From positions 1 to 64,000 of the forward strand of contig CALFEQ010000007.1 of NCBI GenBank assembly GCA_937949945.1: 64,000 bases of DNA, in the 5' to 3' direction. The DNA comes from an uncultured Myxococcales bacterium. Lineage in GTDB: Bacteria; Myxococcota_A; Polyangia; Polyangiales; Polyangiaceae. The position numbers and the translations under genes are program-made. Under the pieces are notes generated by a model. That model was not told the origin of the DNA. It was given only the letters and a program-made list of their open reading frames with translations, and did no database searches. Shown one piece after another: positions 8,084-16,767 of the stretch (its first letter is position 1; the number at the start of each line of letters is the position of its first letter).

Positions 8084-9519
8084 CGCGCAATCACCTTCCC
8101 GGAGAGGTTGAGCGCCTTCGCGATCGCCTGCGCGTCCTTGTCGGCGAGGACCGACGAGAACGAGCTCGGCAGCGACTTCGTCCCGGCGTCGAAGGCGGAG
8201 AGCGCGGCGCCGATCTTCGAGAGGTCGCAGGGCTCGGCGGTGAGCACGCTCGCGAGCTCCTCGCTGAGCGGAGCGATCTTCGCGGTCACGTCCTGGATGA
8301 CGGCGGCGATGTTGGCGAGGGTCTGCGCGAGGAGGTGGAGGATGCCGGCGTTCGCCTTCTCGTTCCGCCCGAGCAGCGCGTCCTCGAACTTCTCGATCAG
8401 GACGTTGAGGTCGGCGGGGGTCTTCGCCCCCGCGATGCCGATGTTGAGCGCGTGGCACGCAGCGAGGAGCTTGTCGAGGATGTGCTCGCTGACGCCGGCC
8501 TGCTTGAAGATGTTCTCGACCCAGTCGGTCATGATCGAGGTCTCGACCTCGAACACCGACTTCGAGGCGGCGAAGCCCGCCTGCTCCGCGCCCGCCGGAG
8601 CCTTCTGCTTGAACGTGCGCTCGAACACGGCGCCGGAGCCGACGATCGCGTTGAAGATCGCCTGATCGATCGGAGCCGCCGCCTGCTTGGTCGCCGCCTG
8701 CAGCGACGCCACGAGGTTCTTCGCGTTGGCGACGAGCTCGCCCGTCGCGCTCGTCACGAGGTTCTGGAAGCCGGCGACGGCGCTCGACTGCGCCTTCAGC
8801 AGCGCGTCGGTGTCGATCGGGACGCCCGCGGCCTCGAGGGCCGAGAAGAGCGCGCCTTGCGCCGCGATGACGGCGTCCGCGACCGCATCGACGAGCGAGT
8901 TGAGGTCGGTCGAGAGGACGCCGACGACAGCGATGGAGTTGGCGAGCTGAGCGTTGACGTACGTGTCGAGGACGTTGAGGTAGTTCTGCACGCCGGGGAC
9001 GCCCCGCTTCTGGAGCGTCACGAGGATCTCGGTCTTGAAGGAGGTGGCCGTGTCGATCGTGGCGTCGATGACGAACGCCTGGACGAAGGCGGGCAGCCCG
9101 TTGACGACGCCGGCGCCGAGGATCGCCCCGCCGATGTCGAGGACCTCCATGATGAAGAGGTTGGTGCCCGTGCCGTCGTTCGGGACGTCGACCTCGAAGG
9201 CGCCGCCCATGCCGACGTCGGTCTCGGTCACCGGAGTGAGGTCTCCGTTCTCCTCCAGCTTCGAGACGCGGACCTTCTTCGCGAGGGCGAGGATGTCGCG
9301 GCCGGCGAGCTTCTGCTTGGTGCTCCCCGCGCCCTCCGACGAGATGCGCCCGTTCACGCGGAAGCTGCCGGCCTCCTCGCGCTCACCGGCGGCGCTCCGC
9401 CCGTCGACCGGGATGTTCTGTCGGTACTTGTGCGAGCTCGACGTCGGCTCGCCGCAACCCGACACGAGCACGGCAAACGCCATAGGCATCGCGATGAGCG
9501 CCGAACGCAGGATTCCCAT
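8080..9519 (-). CDS. Large helical lipoprotein of unknown function
   Basis: This 479-residue product starts the four-gene exported operon. The signal MGILRSALIAMPMAFAVLVSGC gives a lipidated Cys at 22, followed by a flexible stretch and a short beta-rich region (FRVNGRISSEG). From about residue 130 to the end it is Ala/Leu/Val-rich and predicted helical, with repeated short heptad-like runs and no catalytic motif I recognise. It may be a membrane-anchored scaffold for the two Tat substrates and the CxxCH protein encoded downstream. Name and function are unknown; gene reality is supported by the lipobox, codon use and the ATGA overlap. Confidence 0.72.
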   Translation of the reverse strand: MGILRSALIAMPMAFAVLVSGCGEPTSSSHKYRQNIPVDGRSAAGEREEAGSFRVNGRISSEGAGSTKQKLAGRDILALAKKVRVSKLEENGDLTPVTETDVGMGGAFEVDVPNDGTGTNLFIMEVLDIGGAILGAGVVNGLPAFVQAFVIDATIDTATSFKTEILVTLQKRGVPGVQNYLNVLDTYVNAQLANSIAVVGVLSTDLNSLVDAVADAVIAAQGALFSALEAAGVPIDTDALLKAQSSAVAGFQNLVTSATGELVANAKNLVASLQAATKQAAAPIDQAIFNAIVGSGAVFERTFKQKAPAGAEQAGFAASKSVFEVETSIMTDWVENIFKQAGVSEHILDKLLAACHALNIGIAGAKTPADLNVLIEKFEDALLGRNEKANAGILHLLAQTLANIAAVIQDVTAKIAPLSEELASVLTAEPCDLSKIGAALSAFDAGTKSLPSSFSSVLADKDAQAIAKALNLSGKVIAR

Positions 9520-9550
9520 ACCAACCTCCGCGACGCCCTCCGAAGCAACC

Positions 9551-9614
9551 GAGATTCCATGCCGCTGGAGCTGCCGTCGGACACGCGCTCACACGACGAA
9601 AAGAATGGAATCTC
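9551..9614. promoter_or_regulatory. Perfect 10-bp inverted repeat upstream of the exported operon
   Basis: GAGATTCCAT at 9551-9560 is mirrored exactly by ATGGAATCTC at 9605-9614, 44 bases apart, just upstream of the lipoprotein start at 9519. It could be a paired operator for the operon or the stem of a 5' untranslated structure. No protein is known to bind it. Confidence 0.35.
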
Positions 9615-9673
9615 CTCGGGTTCGTCGAGACGAAGCGCGTGGCCAGGAGCATCCGGGAGCCCCGAGTCCAGCC

Positions 9674-9693
9674 CCACCGAATCTTTCCGGTGG
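9674..9693 (-). terminator. Short hairpin after sppA
   Basis: On the minus strand CCACCG and CGGTGG enclose an 8-base loop just downstream of the sppA stop. There is no T tract, so it is at best a weak terminator or an RNA 3' end structure. Confidence 0.3.
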
Positions 9694-9710
9694 TCACTGT
9701 CGTGAAGGCC

Positions 9711-11423
9711 TCAGGTCTCCAGGATCGGCCCGAGCGCGAGGACCCGCTCGCCGCTCGCCAAGAGCTCGAAGAGTACGCGGTTGTGCGCCGGCATGAGCAC
9801 GTCGAGGACCGCGCGCGCCGCGTTCCGAGCAGGCCCGGCACCCTTCGGCGGGGCGGGCGGGTCGAGCCGCTGGCGTGGGGGCCGCGCGACGGCGACGACC
9901 ACGCGTCGCCGCGTGCGCTCGTCGAGTCGCCGTTCGATCTGCTCGACGGCGGCGTCGAACCCGCCGAGCACGTCGACCAGCCCGACGTCGTGCGCGTCCT
10001 TGCCGGTGTAGACGCGGCCGCGTGCGAGCTCCTCGACGCGAGCCTCGGACATGTGCCGGCCGGAGGCGACGACGCCGATGAACGCACGGTACGTCGCCTC
10101 GAGCTCGCGCTCGAGCGCGGCGCGATCGTCGTCGCTCAACGGTCCGATCGGAGACAGGAGCGAGGCGTGCGCGCCGCGCTCGATCACGCACGTCGAGATC
10201 CCGAGCCGTGTCAGGAGGGGATCCAACGAGAGGCGCGCGGCGACGACACCGATCGAGCCCGTCACCGTCGTCGGCTGCGCGACGATGCACGCGGCAGGGG
10301 CCGCCACGTAGTAGCCGCCGCTCGCGGCGACGTTCGCCATGTAGGCGACGACGGGCTTCTCGCGAGCGAGCTGCGCGATCTCGTGATGGATGAGGTCCGA
10401 CGCGAGCGCGCTGCCGCCCGGAGAGTCGACGTGCAGGACGACCGCCTTCACGTTCCGATCGCGACGCGCGGCGCGGACCATGCGCCCGATGCGCTCGTCG
10501 GTCGAGAGCTCGCCGAGGATGCCGCCCGCGTGCGTGATGGCGCCGTGGACGGGGATGACGGCCACGACCGGAGGTCGGAAGGGAGACCGCAGGAGCGGTC
10601 GTTTCACGCGCGCGTGGTAGGCCGCGGCGTCGACCAGCATCGAAGGCTTTCGCGCGTCGCGCGACAAGCCCAGCTTCGACGGGACCTCGTCCTCGTACGC
10701 CACGTCGTCGGCGAGGCCCGCTTCGACCGCCGCTCGCCCGAAGTAAGGCGCCCCGTCCACGAGGGCTGCGGCACGCTCGCGGTCGATCCCCCTCCCCTCC
10801 GCGATCGCGTCGACGAGCGACTCGTGGAACGTGTCGAGCAGGCGCTCGAGCTGCGCGCGCTGCTCCGGGCTCATCGATTCGCGAACGAGCGTCTCGCCCG
10901 CGGCCTTGAACTCCCCGCAAGCGAAGACCTGCGGCTCGATCCCCGCACGATCGAGCGCACGCTTCACGTAGCGCGAGGACACGCGGAACCCCAGCGGCGC
11001 GAGCTGGGTCGTCGGCCCGACGAGCACCTTCGTCGCCGCGGTCGCGACGTAGACCTCTTTCGTACCGCCTCCCGTCGGCAGATGCACGGCGACCTCCTTG
11101 CCGGCCGCGCGCGCCCTCGCGAGGATCGACCGCAGCGACGTCGCCGTCGCCATGCCTCCGCCCATCGAGCGGAGCGTCACGAGCAGGCCCTTCACCCGCG
11201 GGTCGCGGATCATCGCGGTGACGACCTCGCCGAGCCAGTGGAGCGAGAGCGCCTTGTGCGCGCGTACGTCCCAGAAGCGAGGCTTGCCGACGACGTCGGC
11301 GACCGGACCGTCGATGCGGACGTGGAGCCACGTCCCCGGACGGACGCCCCAGCCACGAACCGCGAGCCGGAGCGGCAACGTGAGGAGGTCGAGGAGGAAG
11401 CCGATCCATCGCGCGATGATCAT
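9711..11423 (-). CDS. sppA: Signal peptide peptidase SppA, long (67K) type
   Basis: SppA is an inner-membrane serine protease that degrades cleaved signal peptides. The 570-residue product begins with a membrane segment (IIARWIGFLLDLLTLPL) and has the tandem S49 arrangement of the long form. The N-terminal half carries the lysine region FACGEFKAAGETLVRESM. The C-terminal half has VLHVDSPGGSALASDL and the nucleophile region NVAASGGYYVAA, then TGSIGVV. ATG at 11423 was chosen because it starts directly before the membrane anchor; the frame stays open upstream but with unlikely composition. It is divergent from the first histidine kinase, with 193 bases between starts. Confidence 0.9.
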   Translation of the reverse strand: MIIARWIGFLLDLLTLPLRLAVRGWGVRPGTWLHVRIDGPVADVVGKPRFWDVRAHKALSLHWLGEVVTAMIRDPRVKGLLVTLRSMGGGMATATSLRSILARARAAGKEVAVHLPTGGGTKEVYVATAATKVLVGPTTQLAPLGFRVSSRYVKRALDRAGIEPQVFACGEFKAAGETLVRESMSPEQRAQLERLLDTFHESLVDAIAEGRGIDRERAAALVDGAPYFGRAAVEAGLADDVAYEDEVPSKLGLSRDARKPSMLVDAAAYHARVKRPLLRSPFRPPVVAVIPVHGAITHAGGILGELSTDERIGRMVRAARRDRNVKAVVLHVDSPGGSALASDLIHHEIAQLAREKPVVAYMANVAASGGYYVAAPAACIVAQPTTVTGSIGVVAARLSLDPLLTRLGISTCVIERGAHASLLSPIGPLSDDDRAALERELEATYRAFIGVVASGRHMSEARVEELARGRVYTGKDAHDVGLVDVLGGFDAAVEQIERRLDERTRRRVVVAVARPPRQRLDPPAPPKGAGPARNAARAVLDVLMPAHNRVLFELLASGERVLALGPILET

Positions 11424-11616
11424 GACCGGACACCATACCGCGACCGTGCCATCGATCCGCGAGCCGAGGGCTCGGTCCGCCAACACGGGTCGAGCCCAGC
11501 CGACGCGCGAAGAAGAACGGACGAGGCACGAGCGCACGCGACTGGATGCGTCGGGATCATTCTCCACAGGCCGCACGCCTGGACGGGCGTCGCAGCGAGG
11601 GTAAGGTCCCGGCTCG

Positions 11617-14133
11617 ATGCAACACGGTGAGGCTCGGGCGCCTCTCCCCTTCGCCTTTCCCCGCATCGCCGGAGGAAGCGAGTGTGGGGAGCTCGTGCGC
11701 TCCATCGATTGGTCGAAGACGCCGCTCGGGACGATCACGTCGTGGTCCGTCGGGTTGAAGACGGCGGTCTCCCTCGTACTCTCGTCCCGATACCCGATGG
11801 TCCTCTTCTGGGGGCCGCAACGTGTGCAGCTCTACAACGACGCCTTCGTCCCGAACCTCGGAGACGGAGAGCACCCGGCCGCGATGGGCCGACGCGCGGG
11901 CGACGCCCGAGGATCGTGTGACGCGGCGTCGACGATCTTCATCGCGCACACCGACGAGGTGATGCGACACGGAGAGCCGGTCGGTCGTGAAGACGAGCTC
12001 GTCCCGATCCGTCGCGGCGGGCGCTTGGAAGAGGCCTACTGGAGCTACTCGTTCTCGCCGGTCTACGAGCAGGACGGAAGGGTCGGCGGGGTCCTGGCGC
12101 TCTGGATCGAGACGACCGCGCGCGTGGTCGCTGCTCGACGCGCGCGGACGCTCCGCGCGTTCGCGGATCGGATCGCCAGCGTCACCGCCACCTCCGACCT
12201 GACGCGCACCGCGATGGAGGCGCTGAGCGACGCGCCCCCGGAGGACATCCCCTTCGTCGCATGCTACGAGCTCGGGCCGGACGGCAGCGTGCTCGGCTGC
12301 AAGTCGCCGGTCACCGACGGCGAGCTGCTGCGCGTCGTCCGTGAAGCGGTGGAACGACGCGGCGCGACACCTCATTCCGGATGCGTCGTCCCGCTTCCCT
12401 TCACGCCGCACGACGAGCATTCGAATCACCCGCGCGAGGTCTTCGTCGTGCCGCTCCCGGCCGACGAGTGGAGCCCGACCGAGATCGTCGTGTTCGGGCT
12501 GAACCCGCAGAGGCCGTTCGACGGCGCGTACCGCGAGCATCTGACCGAGCTCGTCGAGCGGCTCGTGCGCGCGCGCACGCGCATCGAGGCGATCCACGCG
12601 CGTGCGAACGCGGAGAGCGAGCGGCGAAACCTCCTCCTCCAGACGCCCGCGGCGACGGCGATGATGTCGGGCCCCGAGCTCGTGATCGAGCTCGCGAACG
12701 AGGCCTACCTCGAGTTCGTGCAACGCGACGTGATCGGGCTACGCTTCGTCGACGCGTTCCCCGAGGCGGCGAACACCGAGGTCCATTACCTCCTCCAGCG
12801 CGCCTACCGGACCGGCGAACGCCTCAGCCGCGCCGAGCTGCTCGTGCCGCTGATGCGCAACGGCGTCCTCGAGGATCGCTGGTTCACGTTCCACGTGCAG
12901 CCCACGCGGGATCGGAGCGGCGACGTCACCGGCCTCGTCGTCATCGTGTCGGACGTGACCGAGCCGGTCGTCGCACGCCGCACCCTCGAGGAGTACGCGC
13001 TCGAACGCGAGCGACTACTCGAGAAGGCCGAGGCCGCCAGCCGCTCGAAGGACGAGTTCCTCGCGATGCTCGGACACGAGCTACGCAACCCGCTGGCGCC
13101 CATCACGACGGCGCTGCACCTGATGAAGATGAAGGACCCGACCGCGCTCGCGCGCGAGCGCGCGATCATCGAACGGCAGTCGGCGCACCTCGTGAAGCTC
13201 GTCGACGACCTCCTCGACGTGTCGCGCGTCGCGCGCGGCAAGGTCAAGCTGCACATGAGCAGGATCACGCTCTCGGAGGTCATCGCACGCGCGGTCGAGA
13301 CTGCGAGCCCGCTCTTCGAGAAGAAGCAGCACATCCTGACGATCGACTACGACGAGGACGACCCGATCCAGCTCGAGGGTGATCCGCTCCGCCTCTCCCA
13401 GGTCTTCGCGAACCTGCTGACGAACGCGGCCAAGTACACGTCGACGGGCGGTCGCGTGTCGCTCCGCGTGCGTCGCGACGGTGACGCCGTCATCGTTCGG
13501 ATCGAGGACAACGGCGCGGGGCTCGCGCCCGATCAGATCCCGCACCTCTTCGACGCCTTCTTCCAGGGCCGTCGCACGATGGAACGGGCGCAAGGCGGCC
13601 TCGGGCTCGGGCTCGCGCTGGTGAAGAGCTTCGTCACGATGCACGGCGGCACCGTGAGCGCTTGGAGCGAGGGCTCCGGGCGCGGGAGCACCTTCGAGGT
13701 GCGGCTGCCGGCGCTCCCGCGCACCTTCGCGCCCGCGACCACGGAGGCGCAGGTCCAGACGCAGCCGCCCGTGGCGACCGGACGGCGAGTCCTGCTCGTC
13801 GACGACAGCGAGGACATCCTCGAGATCGTCTCGTCGCTTCTCCGCTGTCAGGGATACGACGTCAGGGCCGCGCCGGACGGACCGACGGCCCTGCAGCTCG
13901 CTGCGTCGTTCCGACCCGAAGTCGCCGTGCTCGACATCGGGCTCCCGGCGATGGATGGCTACGAGCTCGCGCAGCACCTGCGCGAGCAACTCGGGAAGGA
14001 CGCGCCGAAGCTGATCGCGATGACGGGCTATGGTCAGAACGAAGACCGGGAGCGCGCTCGTCGTGCGGGGTTCGCGATCCATCTCGTGAAACCGGTCGAT
14101 CCGGCGCAGCTCCTCGCGAGCATCGCAGGCTGA
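11617..14133 (+). CDS. Hybrid sensor histidine kinase, first of a tandem pair
   Basis: The 838-residue soluble kinase lacks membrane spans. Order: an N-terminal sensory domain beginning SIDWSKTPLG, the PAS-like class typical of such kinases; a GAF-like region (about 185-325); a second PAS near 335-455; HisKA with phosphoacceptor H487 in AMLGHELRNP; an HATPase domain (NLLTNAAKY, EDNGAGL, GGLGLGLALVKS); and a receiver with phosphorylatable D773 (VAVLDIGLPAMDGY). A hybrid with its own receiver normally passes phosphate to a separate phosphotransfer or response regulator; none is adjacent. It is followed after 111 bases by a paralogue of identical length. The stimulus is unknown. Confidence 0.9.
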   Translation: MQHGEARAPLPFAFPRIAGGSECGELVRSIDWSKTPLGTITSWSVGLKTAVSLVLSSRYPMVLFWGPQRVQLYNDAFVPNLGDGEHPAAMGRRAGDARGSCDAASTIFIAHTDEVMRHGEPVGREDELVPIRRGGRLEEAYWSYSFSPVYEQDGRVGGVLALWIETTARVVAARRARTLRAFADRIASVTATSDLTRTAMEALSDAPPEDIPFVACYELGPDGSVLGCKSPVTDGELLRVVREAVERRGATPHSGCVVPLPFTPHDEHSNHPREVFVVPLPADEWSPTEIVVFGLNPQRPFDGAYREHLTELVERLVRARTRIEAIHARANAESERRNLLLQTPAATAMMSGPELVIELANEAYLEFVQRDVIGLRFVDAFPEAANTEVHYLLQRAYRTGERLSRAELLVPLMRNGVLEDRWFTFHVQPTRDRSGDVTGLVVIVSDVTEPVVARRTLEEYALERERLLEKAEAASRSKDEFLAMLGHELRNPLAPITTALHLMKMKDPTALARERAIIERQSAHLVKLVDDLLDVSRVARGKVKLHMSRITLSEVIARAVETASPLFEKKQHILTIDYDEDDPIQLEGDPLRLSQVFANLLTNAAKYTSTGGRVSLRVRRDGDAVIVRIEDNGAGLAPDQIPHLFDAFFQGRRTMERAQGGLGLGLALVKSFVTMHGGTVSAWSEGSGRGSTFEVRLPALPRTFAPATTEAQVQTQPPVATGRRVLLVDDSEDILEIVSSLLRCQGYDVRAAPDGPTALQLAASFRPEVAVLDIGLPAMDGYELAQHLREQLGKDAPKLIAMTGYGQNEDRERARRAGFAIHLVKPVDPAQLLASIAG

Positions 14134-14244
14134 GCGAGCTCGGCGTTTCTTCCGGATCGGCGATCTCGACCGTGGCGCGCCGGCCCTCACCGCGTCGAGC
14201 CGACGCGCCTGACACGATGTACCGGCGCGCTACGTTCCCCGAGC

Positions 14245-16761
14245 ATGGGTGGTGGTAGAGGCCTCGGAGAGGTCGACTTCGTCGATGGTGGCGTTTGCGG
14301 CGCCGCCGTGCGTGCGGTCGATTGGTCGAAGACGCCGCTCGGCCCCATCGCGTCGTGGTCGTCGGCGCTGAGGCAGGCAGCCGCCAGCGTCCTGCGTTCT
14401 CGTCCTCCGATGGCCCTCTACTGGGGACCCGAGCACATCTTCATCTACAACGATGCATTCCTCCGGAGCTTGGGTGATCGAGAGCCGTGGCTGATGGCGC
14501 GCCCCGCCGCGGAGGCTCTCCCGGAGGTCTGGTCGGTGATGGGACCGCGGATCGAGCACGTCATGCGGACGGCCGAGTCCGTCTGGGACGAGGACTGCCG
14601 TTTCGCGATCACGCACCGCGGTCGAGCCGAGGAGTCGTACTGGACCTACTCGCTCACGCCCGTGTTCGAAGAAGACGGGACGGTCGGCGGCGTGGTGAGC
14701 GCGGGCATGGAGACGACGTCGCGCGTCCAGGCGGAGCGCCGAATCCGGACGATGCGCTCGTTCTTCGACCGCAGCCTCAAGGCGACGAGCGCGTCGGAGG
14801 TGAGCGTGCTCGCCGTCGAGGCGCTCCAAGAGGAGCGATGGGAGTTCGCGTTCGCGACGGTATACGAGCTCGACGCGCGCCGGATACCGCGGGTGCGGTA
14901 CACCACGCTCGCGCTGGGAGACTCGATCGACGAGCTCGACGAGCACGTACGGCGAGCAGCGGAGGCGCACCCGATGCCGAAGAGCTCCGTCGTCCGCCTT
15001 TCGCCCGTGCACGTCTCCACGAGCCCGGTCCCCGAACCCGTGACCGAAGCGCTCGTCGTTCCCATCCCGACGACGGGCGAGCACGTGGACGAAATCATCG
15101 CGTACGGGCTCAACCCGCGCCTTCGGTTTCGGCGCGATCAGCGCACGTACCTGGAGGTGCTCGCCGAGAAGATCGCGGTCGTCCGCGACCGACTCGCGGC
15201 CTTCGAGGCGCAGGCCAAGGCCGAGCGACAGCGCAGAGACCTGCTCGTCCAGTCTCCGCTGCCGATGGTGCTGATGATCGGCCCCGAGCTCGTCATCGAG
15301 ATGGCGAACCCCGCGTTCCTCGAGCTCGTCGGACGCGACGTCGTCGGCAAGCGCGTCGTCGACGCGTTCCCGGAGGCCATCGGGACCGAGGCCGTGCGCA
15401 TCCTCCAGCGGGCTTACGCGACGGGAGAGCCGTTCCGCTCCGGAGAGCAGCGAATCCCCCTGAGACGCGGCGGCGCGAACGGGACGGGAGCGCTCGAGGA
15501 CCACTGGTTCACGTTCAACGTCCAGCCGATGCGTGAGCCCACGGGGAAGGTCTACGGCATGCTGACCGTGGCCATGGACATCACGGAGACCGTGGTCGCG
15601 AGGCGTACGCTCGAGAAGCTCCACGACGAGCGTGAGAAGCTCCTCACCGCGCTCGAGCGAGCGAGCCGTACGAAGGACGAGTTCCTCGCGATGCTCGGGC
15701 ACGAGCTGCGCAACCCGCTCGCGCCCATCAAGACGGCGCTGCACGTGATGAAGCTGAAGCAGCCCAACGCGCATCGCCGCGAGCGCGAGATCATCGAACG
15801 CCAGGTCTCGCACCTGGCTCGTCTCGTCGACGATCTGCTCGACGTCGCCCGCATCGCGCAGGGCAAGGTCGAGCTCCATCCGTGCCGCGTCTCGCTCGCG
15901 AGCGTCATCGCGCACGCCATCGAGATGTCGAGCCCGCTCTTCGAGCGGAAGGGTCACGTGCTCACGATCGATGCGTCGCCCACGGACCTCGACGTCCACG
16001 GCGATCCGATGCGACTCGAGCAGGTGTTCACGAACCTGCTCACGAATGCGGCCAAGTACACGGAGCCCGGCGGACACATCGACGTACGCGCATTTCGAGA
16101 GGGCGAGCAGTGCGTCGTACGCGTCTCGGACGACGGCACGGGGATCGCCCCCGATCAGCTCCCGTACGTCTTCGATGCGTTCTTCCAAGGCACGCGAGCG
16201 CGCAACCACGCGAGCGGCGGCCTCGGCCTCGGCCTCGCGCTCGTGAAGAGCCTCGTGTCCTTGCACGGCGGCGTGGTGACGGCGCACAGCCCCGGCGTCG
16301 GCCGCGGCAGCGTGTTCGAGGTGCGGCTCCCCGCGCTCCCGGCGGTCGAGGCGGTGGCGGAGCCGCAGGTCGTGCCGGAACGCAGAACCGTCGCACCGCC
16401 CGCAGATCGCCGGCGCGTGCTGCTGGTCGACGACAGCGAGGACATCCTCGAGATCGTCTCCTCCCTTCTCACGTTCGAAGGCTACGAGGTTCGCGCCGCG
16501 CACGACGCCCGGAGCGCCCTCCAAGCCGCGATGACCTTCCACCCGGACGTCGCCGTCCTGGACATCGGCCTTCCCGAGATGGACGGCTACGAGCTCGCGC
16601 AGCACCTACGCGAAGAGCTCGGCGACCGGACACCGAAGCTGGTGGCGATGACGGGCTACGGTCAGAGCGAGGACTCCGCGCGCGCGCGCGCAGCGGGCTT
16701 CGAGGCGCACCTGGTGAAGCCGGTCGATCCGGAGGCGCTGCTCGAGAGCATCCGGCGCTGA
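14245..16761 (+). CDS. Hybrid sensor histidine kinase, second of a tandem pair
   Basis: Paralogue of the upstream kinase, also exactly 838 residues and of the same design: AVDWSKTPLGPIASW sensory start, GAF-like and PAS middle, HisKA with H486 in AMLGHELRNP, an HATPase domain (NLLTNAAKY, SDDGTGIAP, GGLGLGLALVKS) and a receiver with D773 (VAVLDIGLPEMDGY). The kinase and receiver cores are close between copies, while the GAF-like region (about 185-325) has diverged, suggesting duplication followed by a change of input. It ends 6 bases from the stop of the convergent sialidase-like gene. The duplication is clear from the sequence; functional divergence is inferred. Confidence 0.9.
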   Translation: MGGGRGLGEVDFVDGGVCGAAVRAVDWSKTPLGPIASWSSALRQAAASVLRSRPPMALYWGPEHIFIYNDAFLRSLGDREPWLMARPAAEALPEVWSVMGPRIEHVMRTAESVWDEDCRFAITHRGRAEESYWTYSLTPVFEEDGTVGGVVSAGMETTSRVQAERRIRTMRSFFDRSLKATSASEVSVLAVEALQEERWEFAFATVYELDARRIPRVRYTTLALGDSIDELDEHVRRAAEAHPMPKSSVVRLSPVHVSTSPVPEPVTEALVVPIPTTGEHVDEIIAYGLNPRLRFRRDQRTYLEVLAEKIAVVRDRLAAFEAQAKAERQRRDLLVQSPLPMVLMIGPELVIEMANPAFLELVGRDVVGKRVVDAFPEAIGTEAVRILQRAYATGEPFRSGEQRIPLRRGGANGTGALEDHWFTFNVQPMREPTGKVYGMLTVAMDITETVVARRTLEKLHDEREKLLTALERASRTKDEFLAMLGHELRNPLAPIKTALHVMKLKQPNAHRREREIIERQVSHLARLVDDLLDVARIAQGKVELHPCRVSLASVIAHAIEMSSPLFERKGHVLTIDASPTDLDVHGDPMRLEQVFTNLLTNAAKYTEPGGHIDVRAFREGEQCVVRVSDDGTGIAPDQLPYVFDAFFQGTRARNHASGGLGLGLALVKSLVSLHGGVVTAHSPGVGRGSVFEVRLPALPAVEAVAEPQVVPERRTVAPPADRRRVLLVDDSEDILEIVSSLLTFEGYEVRAAHDARSALQAAMTFHPDVAVLDIGLPEMDGYELAQHLREELGDRTPKLVAMTGYGQSEDSARARAAGFEAHLVKPVDPEALLESIRR

Positions 16762-16767
16762 CCGCTC

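Noticed and set aside
9639..11630. Large plus-strand open frame opposite sppA
   Set aside because: Its translation is Arg/Asp/His-rich and lacks motifs, while the minus-strand SppA has clear S49 motifs.
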